Shown here piece by piece: positions 47,039-56,976 of a stretch of 64,000 nucleotides of DNA (the stretch's first letter is position 1; each line of letters starts with the position of its first letter). The position numbers were made by a program, and so were the translations under genes. Location of the stretch: positions 31,614,677 to 31,678,676 of the forward strand of contig CALNVZ010003433.1 of assembly GCA_940671915.1 (NCBI GenBank), read 5' to 3'. The DNA comes from Paracentrotus lividus (Eukaryota > Echinodermata > Echinoidea > Camarodonta > Echinidae). The notes under the pieces were generated by a model, which saw only the letters and a program-made list of their open reading frames with translations, was not told the DNA's origin and did not search any database.

Positions 47039-47574
47039 TACAGTGCATCCCAGAATAATGTTAACCCAAATTTGAGAGCCTCATGTTAAAATTTTATAGC
47101 TTATCTAAACTTGATATTTATTTCATGATAAAGAGTAACTCTTTTTCTATTTAATGATACCAAACTTATATCTGTGTTGTGATGGATGGCTGAGCACTTG
47201 GGCTTTAAAAAACAAGCGTAAAAATTCAAATGTTCCAAGTTTGAGGAGAAGCAGCCCTTACATCTCAATAGAAAAAGAATCCATTGTCCCTTATGAATGG
47301 ACATACATGTAGGAAGGCTGACCTCACACAAAGAATGAATACCGGTAATCAGCCAGGATTGCTTCTGATAAAACTTGTAACAATTTGTTTTTGACCAAAT
47401 TTTTTTAGAACTCTAGTGTTCAGTCATCCTTGACAGTACAGGCATGATTTTGGTATCACTGGATAGAATATGAGTTACTCTTTGATATGATATAAAAAAT
47501 AATGACACTTAAGTAATACAATTTTAATACGAGGATCTCAAAGTTGGGTTTACTTTTATCTGGGATGCACTGTA
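47039..47574. mobile_element. Tc1/mariner-type MITE
   Basis: TACAGTGCATCCCAGAATAA at the left is inverted at the right as ATCTGGGATGCACTGTA, with TA at both borders. Arms continue for about 45 bp (AACCCAAATTTGAGAGCCTC versus GAGGATCTCAAAGTTGGGTT). No intact transposase inside. Confidence 0.75.
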
Positions 47575-48503
47575 TAGGATGATGTGTTTCAACAAGGCAA
47601 TGTGCTGTTCAACCTGGTTAAAGCAGGAGTGGACTGTGTTACAATGTATGCAGTGGAATTACTTGTACAGTAATTTTGAGATTACAGAAGACAGTTGTTC
47701 TATTAACATGTACGTACATTGTAGAATGAGTTTTCCACAAAATGTGGGGGGGGGGGGAGCTGCCTCTTGCTTTTTTTGGGCTGCCCTGTGTTGCCAGTCT
47801 TGCCATGAAAATGGAGGCTTGTTTTGTTGTCATTGTAGAGAGAGTTTATAAAATCATGGAAAAGGAATATTAATTTGATCAGGATCTGAATCATTTCAAT
47901 GTGCCTAAGGCACAAGATATAGGTAAAAAAACAAAAAACAAACAATAAACGTTCATAAGATATGGGTAATTGTCATGGATGGAATACAAAGCGTATTTAT
48001 AATTAAATGATTGATAAAGAAGCCAGTAGTAAGATGCAACGCCTTGCCAATTTGCCTTGCTCGCACTCACCATTGACTAGAAGTAATCTTCACCCGCATT
48101 CCTTTTTATCAATTAGTTTACAACTAAGTATTTCTTGCATATTACATTACACATGTACATGCAGTTGTGTAAGATTATCTCTTGAAAAAATAATCATTGT
48201 TACACATAGTATTCTGTTTGTTTGTTTTAGGTTGTTTTGTTTTTAGGTAAAACAGAATATTGTGCATTCCAAGTTGGAACATGCAGCTTGTGTTCATTTG
48301 TTATTTCATGTACATGATATTGTATCCTGTAGTCAAATAAATTATTTCTATTGTATTATTATTTTCAATTACATGTATTTCTTTATGGTGCTGTTAACAA
48401 GCATAGTGGTTCATGTAAGATTGGCAAGATGCTAATCAAGTACAGCCCACTCTGATTTTAATAATGAGGTGCCCAGAGCCAAGTTTGTTGTCTTGTACAC
48501 ATT

Positions 48504-48667
48504 GGCCCATATTCTGAACTGAAGACTAAGTTTTTATGCATTGCAAGTTTGTGCAAACCTATTGTGCGATCCTTTTGTCTGATGCATCAGTCAACATCAG
48601 ACAAAAGGATCGCACAATGTAGCTTTGCACGAACTTGCGACTCGTGCTTTGCTCCAGAATACGGGCC
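48504..48667. mobile_element. 164-bp hairpin MITE
   Basis: GGCCCATATTCTGAA at the left against CCAGAATACGGGCC at the right, with a perfect inner stem GTGCGATCCTTTTGTCTGATG paired to CATCAGACAAAAGGATCGCA. Its ends are related to those of the 24569 element. Confidence 0.75.
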
Positions 48668-48836
48668 ATTGGGTCTTGTTGTACAGTGTACTAGGCACAC
48701 TGACACATAAAGCTTGGGAGATAATTATTGGACCAAACCATTTGAGAGTTTAGTAGAAAAGTGGTCTAATAATTCTTTCCCAAGCTGTACTGCGCATGAT
48801 TGTTATCAGGAGCTGAAGATTTGCCTTTTTATATTG

Positions 48837-49035
48837 AGATGGGGTGTCACACAAAGACTAATTACGATTGATTTTTTCTCGCTGGCCTCATTTGGAAACC
48901 AGGTATAGTCATGGATTAGGATTTTGATATGATTGAGAGTAGGGTTAGGATTAAGATCATCAACTTTAGAGCATCCTGTCCATGATGAGGCTAACGAGAA
49001 AAAAATCAATCATAACTTTTAATAAATCGTAAGCT
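48837..49035. mobile_element. MITE family A, copy 2 (inverted relative to copy 1)
   Basis: GGGGTGTCACACAAAGACTA, ATTACGATTGATTTTTTCTC and the core GGATTAGGATTTTGATATGA match the reverse complement of the core of the 43513 element. The right end has decayed. Confidence 0.7.
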
Positions 49036-49193
49036 TCGTATCCATTCTTGTTATAATGGGAATAGACTGTACTACAATGTACAATTAGATACAATGCACT
49101 CCTATTATTGCAAGCACAAATTAGCAAGATTTTTTTAGAACAAGGCAATTCTTCAATGTCAGTCTCAAACATCCATATCATGTGAACAAATGC

Positions 49194-49395
49194 CTTATGC
49201 GGCTGTCACAACTCGTCGTAGGCTACGGGGCACGTGCCATCAACGTAGCCTGCGTTGCATGTACAATGCACGCACAGGTCCTGGTCAACTTCTGCATTGT
49301 ACCTGCGAGGTACCTCCGCTGCACGAATTTTCTACAAAATCCATCGTAGGGAGTTGCATGTCGAAGGTACGGCAAGTTGTGACCGCCGCATAAAG
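49194..49395. mobile_element. MITE with CTTATGCGGCTGTCACAACT ends
   Basis: The left end CTTATGCGGCTGTCACAACT is inverted as AGTTGTGACCGCCGCATAAAG. The interior is GC-richer than its surroundings, with a possible inner pair GTACAATGCACGC/TGCATTGTAC. Confidence 0.7.
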
Positions 49396-51156
49396 TTTCA
49401 TTGGAACATGTACATGATGAGAGTGGACTGAATCGGTTTAGAAAGGGAATACATGTACTTGAAATAGCTCCATACTATTTCATTGTCGTCTAAACATCCG
49501 TAGTTGAACTTACTATTTAACAATTCAGTTATTTGTATATGTGGGGCAGTTACCGTTTGTGTTGCTTTTTTTGCAGTAAATTGTTATCTTGTGCTGTGAT
49601 GTATTTATTAGAACTTTACGTGTTTCTTGCTGTAGATTTACTTTTGCAGTGTACTGTACAGTGTATTTACAAACAATTATTTACATGTGCATCATCTCAC
49701 ATGCATTAGTTCAGAAATATGACAACTCAAAATGTTTTTAGATACTTGTAAATGTTGAAAAGTTGATCACCAATCAAAATTAGAAAGTTCTGTAAAATGT
49801 TCACACCCGTAGACAACTATATCTTATATTAAACTTTGCCGTATATAACAGGACGTTTCATGTTGATTTTACTCATTTACACCTGGGCGGGATAAACACC
49901 AAGTGTAAAAGTGCTTAACATATTAAGTTTAATTTTATCATAAAATGTCATTTACCACTGATAGATGCTCAGTTAGGTAGTGAAAGTGCAGTTTATCTTT
50001 TGTAGTATTTATGTATTAAATGTGACTTGTGAATTCTTGTCATTAAATTTGATTCAACACTTGATAATGTGTGAAAATTTTATTTTTTTGAGTGTTGTGA
50101 CTTGACTGTTTTGGACTCCTACATTTTTTTTCATTCCTAGTAGAAAACTGATTAATGGTTTTGAAAATGGAAATGGACTTTATAAAAATCAATATTTCTA
50201 TTTCTTTACAGACCTGTACATTTTAAGTTATCTTGGGGGTCTTTTCTTTCACTTTTTTTTTTTTTTTTTTTTTTTTTTTTGGGGGGGGGGTGTACTCCTT
50301 GCTTTTATAACGAAAAAAAAAAACGATATTCAAATATTCAAATGAAAGAGAAAAAAACGTTAAAAAATACAGTCCAGTCCCATTATAGCAATGTCCTTCA
50401 GACCAAGCCAATAACCCTTTTGAGTTACAATATGCCCCTGGGTGTAGAAATTTATCTCTATCTACCAAGTGAGTCAGAAAAAATTAAACACTTCAAAAAT
50501 AGTTCATTTCAAAGAATTATAATCCATGAACAGATAAATATAAAATATGTCTTCAAAGAATATCTTCCAGTGAATAATTTGGTACCATTTTTGTGTGGCA
50601 TAGGTTAACGATAAAAGGCCTGGGGTTTTTCGGCCGTCTCGGCTGGAGATCTCGGCTGTCGACCGCGCGATCGCAATGGAAATCGCCACACGCATCACCT
50701 AGGACGTAATCTCCAAAATTGCATAGTCATATGTTCCGAAAATTTTTCGGTATTCATTTATAATGCTAATTTATGCATGAAATTCCACATTGCTCTAATT
50801 CATTAAATAATGCTCCAAAGTTGCTAATGTTTTATTTAGAAGCTCTTTGTGAGATTCTGATGAAATGGATTTTAAAAAAACATCCATATCAAATTTCATT
50901 TCTTATGTATTTCCTTGTTTTTTTTAATTTCTTATGTTTTTCTTCGTTTTTCGACTTTTTGTTTGCTATTGTTTTTTCAATGAGAATTGTCAGCGACATT
51001 ATCATGACCACAAAGAACCAAAAAATATCAATTTGAAGCAGTAAAAGCAAAAATAATCATACATTTATGAATAAATACATTTGCATTGGATTGGTACACG
51101 AAATCACGTTTTGAGCAATTTTCGGTCTGACGAGCATGTACAAAATGTTGCGTTAC

Positions 51157-51660
51157 TTAAAGGGGAAGTTCACCCTGGAATTTTATTGGTCTTAAAAAAT
51201 GAAGAAAAATATAAGAAAAATATGAGTGAAGGTTTGGAGAAAATCGACCAAAAAATTATGAAGTTATGAATATTCAAAGTTTTGATTCTGTGACGTCACA
51301 TGCGAGCAGATCTCCTATGTGTTGTGTAGTGTAAATTACATAAAATGTCATTTTTTTCAAAAGAAATTAATTATGTCACATGTGCGGTCGATATACCATC
51401 AAACATATGTTTATGTACATGACTATATTGAATTGACCCATTCCTTTATCAAGAACCATGACAAAAAGACAAATTTATGGAATTTACATACACAACCAAT
51501 GGGAGAGCTGCTCGCACGTGACGTCACACAATCAAAACTTTAAATATTCATAACTTCGCTATTTTTTGGTCGATTTTCTTCAAACTTTCACTAATATTTT
51601 TTTATTATTTTTCTTCATTTTTTAAGACCAATAAAATTCCAGGGTGAACTTCCCCTTTAA
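51157..51660. mobile_element. TTAA MITE 1 (TTAAAGGGGAAGTTCACC ends)
   Basis: TTAAAGGGGAAGTTCACCCT at the left and AGGGTGAACTTCCCCTTTAA at the right are perfect inverted repeats; arms of roughly 150 bp pair with few mismatches. Each arm holds TGACGTCA (51291 and 51519), a perfect CRE/ATF palindrome. Confidence 0.8.
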
Positions 51661-54600
51661 GGACGTTGCACAGTTGAAACGAAGTCCATGTCATTTTCAC
51701 CAATTTTTGCACAGAGTTACATTGGTATCTATGTATGCCAAAAATGCAAAAAATAATATAGGTTCATGTGCTTGATTTTTTGCTACGGGACTTTGAAGTT
51801 GCCATATTTGGATGTCATGTAAAATATGCATAATTTAAGAAATTGGCCTCTGTTAGACCTCGCAATTGCAACAAACGAGTTAAAATCGTCATTACTTTGT
51901 CAAGATCGTATCAAACTTTATCAAACCTTCCTGATTTGTTACGAAGTTTATACCAAAGATGAGGACATTGTTTAAACTGGCACATTTGTACTCATTTTCG
52001 AGCCTGCCATTACGTCAATCCCTCGTTTGCAAGCCTACCCCCAGTTCGAGAGCTGAGCTCAGGTGTCGGACCCCCTTATAAAGCAATCTTCCAATCTTTC
52101 GTAAACACTCTTCCAATCATACTAGTGCCCTGCATGGCAGAGCATAATCTCTGTATCAAAACTTTCTGCAACTCCACAGGCTCACTTATTGCGTCGAGCC
52201 AGGTGAGAAAGCACTACACCACGCCCTGAGATGTCTACCGACATAGGTATGCTCTGCCATTGAGATCAAATAATCTCGCGACAAGTTACCCAAAATACAT
52301 CGTGAATTTACATTAATCATTCCCTATTCTCGCATCAGCCCTATTCAGTACCGCTATCTCATCTATCACCTTAAGTCAGCGTCAGCCTACTAGCGAGTAT
52401 CTTCGACACTTCTCACTATCGCATCTAGCATATATCACACAGCAACAACCCCACAGATCATCTCAACTCGCTGCATATCCTACCCACCGATATCGCCTCA
52501 ATGCATCAATCGATATCTATCGACACCTATGACTTATACCCACCCTTTATCACTATCAACCCAACTTTTCAGGAATGTTTGCATCTTGACGGAGATTCAT
52601 TTGAATTTACTTCATTTCGTGTCTACTACCATCACTCGAGCTTTGCGTCTGTTAAGCAAAAAATGAGTCAGAAGAATTCAACATAAACGGGAAAGTGGTA
52701 AAAAAGCAGTTTTCGGCGAGTGTTTTTTTCGGTCATAATTTTTTTTTTCCGGACATACAAGCGCACGTCCACGCTCATTCCCCCTCCGTTTACTCCGCCC
52801 TTAGCAACGCATGGCTTTGTTTGTGGACGTCCACGCGTCATGTGTTGTGTGATTTCTATTGGCTTTTTGTTTCGTTTTTGTGAGCGAATAGCGAACTAAA
52901 CTCTCTTAGCTACACTCAGCTGGGCGAGCCACACAACCTGCTGTGAATAAAGGTGAATATAAGCGACTCGTTCCATCCGGATAGCGAGATCAACATCACA
53001 ACATCGGATGGGAGGGGGTTCGGGGAAATGTCAAACTACAACTGGGGGGGGGCTTATCGTGGCTAAAAAGCTACTATATGCTTGACTAGCTTATCTGGAT
53101 ACAAATAATGTAATTTCAGCATTTTATTTTAGGCCGCGATATCGTTGTCCTGATGGAAATTAAAACCTCCCTATAAACAAATTTGGTCCATCAGGAAACA
53201 AGAGCACACAAAAGAGGTGACGTGATCATAATACTTCTGAACAAGTATTAGGTTAAATCTTAAGACGCGTAAAGATGTCTAATTATATAATGAAAAAAAA
53301 ATATGGTTTTAAAAATTGGTGATATTGCATTATGTGAAACCAATGAGCTAAGGGGGGGGAGCTGGCAAATCAATCTAGTTATAACTGCGGCTGGTATCTC
53401 ACTTTTTGGAACTACTTTGAAACAACTTTAAGACGGCTTAGAAACAAGTTTGAGACGAGTTGTTGAGACGTCGCGGAGACGTCTCCGCGAGGTGAGATAG
53501 CACCCATAGCTACTAGCAAATTTCTGCCGTTTTTTTACAAAGTAATGTGTTTAAGAAAGTAGCGTTTTACTAAACACGACGAAACAACAAAATACGATTT
53601 ACTCTTAAAAATAATCATTTCTAAAAATATAATTATCTTCTTATTATACTGTAACAAGTTTGATCAATAAAAGACGAGATCGAGCAAATCATTTACGTTT
53701 TTATTTCATTGTCTTAAGCTAACCTAGCCACTCATAAAACGTGATCAGAGAAATTCTAAATACATTCGTAGGCGCAAATATTTATTAAAACATTTTGGAG
53801 GCATATCTCTATCTATACTTATTCAAAGAATATAAACAAAAGCATAAGCCCCTGTACAAAATAATTTAGTCATAGACCATATTATGTTTTAAAATTTCCA
53901 ACAGAGTCAGATCAAAATGACTCGCTTTATTATGAGTAAGAGTACGCGATTGACATTCAAAGAAACGCACGCAAACATCGGAAAAAAACCCCAAAAAAGG
54001 TTAAAATAGTGTTGTTTTCAACTAATTTAGCGCCAGGATTGTAAACACTTTCTTAAAGAGCGGACTTTTTCTTAAACAATTAGAAAGAGCATACGTTTTC
54101 ATTTATTGACGAAAATAAAACAACTAACCAAATTCAGCTTCTTTTTTTTGAGAAGATTAACATCGCCGTTATGCGCTTGCCTCGATCATGCGTGACGACG
54201 AGTATTGTTCTCGTATATACCTGAATGCAGCCTCCTCATTGGTCAATCGTTTCACCTTGTAACAATGTGGTTGCTAGGGCATTTCGGTGAGTACAGCGGT
54301 GACAGAGTGTTCTTATTTTTCTGGCGCGCGGTACAAAGGAAGTCAAACTTCGCAGACGTTTTTTCTTGATTTTTGATCCAAGAGCCACAATCTCCTCGCG
54401 TTCAGAGGCTAATATCTCCACTTCTATTACTCTTTACTCGTGTTATATTACAAAATCAAGGCAAATGAATCAGGGATCAATAATATCAAATAAAATGGAT
54501 TTCAAAAATTGCGAATAGTCTCTCCTTTCGACGTGACGCATCACATATTTCAAGTTTTCACAGGCATATTATATTTAGAAATCAAATGTTAATTCGATAA

Positions 54601-55930
54601 AATCGACCTCGGAATAAGGAAAGTACAAGAATAAAAAACTAATAAAAATGTAGCGATACAGACATTTTGATCGTTTAATGTAAACAATGTTGGCCCCCAG
54701 CTGTGACCTTGGGTGACCACTGTTTGGACCGAGGTCAAGAAACAGATGTTTTTTAGATAGATATCTGGCTGAGGTGTTTGTCACACCAGGGTCTCCTCTC
54801 ACGTCCCTGGTCACACTTGGAAAAGAGAACTAATAGAGTTGCAAGAAGGGGGTATACTGTCTTCAAACGTACTGCGTTCGTCATGCAGCGTCCCTCATGT
54901 GGCAAATATGTTGCCTAAAATGGCAAAAACCATATCTTAGAGGCTTGGAATCTACAAGAAAATAAAAAAGTATAGTTTAAGGTGTACTTTTTTTTAAAAC
55001 CATGACAGTCCAATACAATTTTGCAAAGTTGTAGAGGGATTCATCATAAATATGTAGAAACTTTTAAAAAAGGGGTCCACGTGCTCGTTTTCGAACTATC
55101 GGCGCCCGAATACTCGCAAATCGGCTTAAAAAGTCACAAAAACTCGCCGAAAACGTCCTAAAAGCGTGTAAATCCACTCTAAATTACACTTGATTCAAAA
55201 TTATGCTCCAACACATTCAAAATCCATGTCATTTTCACAAAAATTTACCAAGTTGTAGAGGAATACGTACTCAATGGGTAGAAACATTAAAAAAGGGGGT
55301 CTACGTGCTCGTTTTTAAACTATCGAAGCCCGAATAGTTGCGAATTGGCTTGAAAACCACAAAAACGCGCCGAAAATGTCAAAGAAGTCTGAGAATCCAA
55401 CCTATATTACACTTGATTCAAAATCATGCTCTCGAACACTCAAAATCCATGTCAATTTCATCAAAATTTGTCACCTTTTAGAGGTACATTGTATATAAAC
55501 TATTAAGAGTAGGAACATTAAAAAATGGGGGTCCATGTGCTCGTTTTCAAAATATCGGCGCTGTAATGGTGGCGAGTCGACTTGAAAACCACCAAAACGT
55601 GCCAAAAATACTGAAAAATGTCAAAACTCTATCTACTTTTCGACTTATTCAAAATCCTGCTCCCAAACATTTAAAATTCATTTCATATCCATTGCAATCT
55701 CTAGAATAACACGAACATGCACCAACGTAAATGCTTTACATAACACTGCAAGTAGGTAAATAATGAACAAAAAGAAAGAATAAATAACATATTTAGAAAT
55801 TTCCTGTCTTTTAACTCTCTGAACGCTGGATCGCCAATGAGCACTGAATATTTTTCCATAGTGACGTAGTAAATAATGCGTGCCCAGGATGCGCGGTCAA
55901 GATGCGCAGAAACATAACTGTGCACCGTCC
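51661..55930. other. Interior of the 6-kb TTAA element, no gene
   Basis: Only short frames, none with a recognisable domain. A stretch at 51677-51720 (GTCCATGTCATTTTCACCAA) resembles one unit of the tandem array further right. Much of the rest is unique AT-rich sequence. Confidence 0.45.
54985..55690 (+). repeat. About 230-bp tandem repeat, three copies
   Basis: The anchors GGTCCACGTGCTCGTTTTCG, GGTCTACGTGCTCGTTTTTA and GGTCCATGTGCTCGTTTTCA occur at about 55075, 55299 and 55531. Shared flanks are TTGATTCAAAATTATGCTC and AAAATCCATGTCA. Divergence is about 20%. Confidence 0.75.
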
Positions 55931-55936
55931 TTAAGC

Positions 55937-56525
55937 TTAAAAGGGAATCCAACCCAAGGAGAGAATCAACCTTACAGGAAAGAGGAAAATGAGAGGAGCA
56001 ATCTAAAAAAGGTTTCATCAAAATCGGTTATAAAATAAGAGAGTTATGGAAGTTTGACAAGTCTAGTTGTTCCTTCTATGGGGATCCTCAAATTGGCATC
56101 ATCGGCTTCAAAATGGCCGATCTCATGGACAACTCTCCATTCATTTTGTACACAAATTTTCAGATTTTCCCCATTTTCTTTCGAAATATATCTTACCTCC
56201 TTCTGAGCTCAAAATATGTCATGGGAAAATATATTTCACACAACATATGTTGAGCTCAGAAGGAGGTAAGATATATTTCGAAAGAAAATGGGGAAAATCT
56301 GAAAATTTGTGTACAAAATGAATGGAGAGTTGTCCATAAGATCAGCCATTTTGAAGCCGATGATGCCAATTTGAGGATCCCCATAGAAGGAAAAACTAGA
56401 CTTTTCAAACTTCCATAACTCTCTTATTTTATAACCGATTTTGATGAAACTTTTTTTAGATTCCTCCTCTCATTTTCCTCTTTCCTGTAAGGTGGATTCT
56501 CTCCTTGGGTTGGATTCCCCTTTAA
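55937..56525. mobile_element. TTAA MITE 2, long near-perfect hairpin
   Basis: TTAAAAGGGAATCCAACCCA at the left and GGGTTGGATTCCCCTTTAA at the right; arms of about 270 bp are almost identical reverse complements (for example CCTTCTATGGGGATCCTCAA against TTGAGGATCCCCATAGAAGG) around a loop near 56215-56250. No coding capacity. Confidence 0.85.
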
Positions 56526-56689
56526 GAACCGCATACCCGGACATTGCAAATTTAGTCTTAAAAGGTGCGCGAGACTTGAAAAAAAAAAGTCATGAAACAG
56601 CGTGTCGACAGCTTTAGGCGTTACCGAGATCTTTTGCGAAATATCGAGGGGGGCGGAATCCGCCCCCAGGCCTTTTAGGGTTAATAATA

Positions 56690-56976
56690 ATAGTTACATT
56701 TATATAGTGCTTAATACATATATCCACCTTGGTGTTTCTAAGCGCTTATAGTGTTAACTAATTATTACCCGGCTAAGCTAGGCTACCCCGAAAGGTGCTC
56801 ACAGCATTCAAGGAATTGCTTCCTACCGGTACCCATACACCTCACTTGGGTCAAGTACGGCAGATTTGCAGGTTGACATCTTGCCGACAGATGCTAGTGG
56901 AATGGACGAGATTCGAACCGCGTACCTTGTGATCGTCAGTCCGCTGACTTATCCACTCGACCACACCACTCCCACC
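56690..56976 (-). mobile_element. tRNA-derived SINE
   Basis: Read on the minus strand from 56976: box A TGGTCGAGTGG (56963-56953), box B GGTTCGAATCT (56919-56909), then a body ending in AAGCACTATATAAATG and a (TTA)n tail at 56681-56693. The head resembles a Ser/Leu-type tRNA. Confidence 0.75.

Larger units (their letters stand above)
45693..50604. other. 3' UTR/intergenic region downstream of G-gamma, dense in MITEs
   Basis: No further gene seen. ATTAAA at 45741 and AATAAA at about 48336 are candidate poly(A) signals for the G-gamma transcript. The rest holds the MITEs listed separately, copies of a GGAGTGGACTGTA-like word, and a T/G homopolymer block at 50252-50290. Confidence 0.4.
50605..56684. 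mobile_element. About 6-kb TTAA-flanked non-autonomous DNA element hosting two MITEs
   Basis: The left end TTAACGATAAAAGGCCTGGGG is inverted as CCCCCAGGCCTTTTAGGGTTAA. Further blocks recur in the same order in both arms: AGATCTCGG, CTGTCGAC, and TTAAGGACG-TGCACAGTT (left at 51657-51675, right inverted at 55916-55934). The TTAA target and CCC-type end fit piggyBac-like or Kolobok-like elements. No transposase frame survives. The right TTAA coincides with the TAA tail of a SINE, so the exact border is uncertain. Confidence 0.5.
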
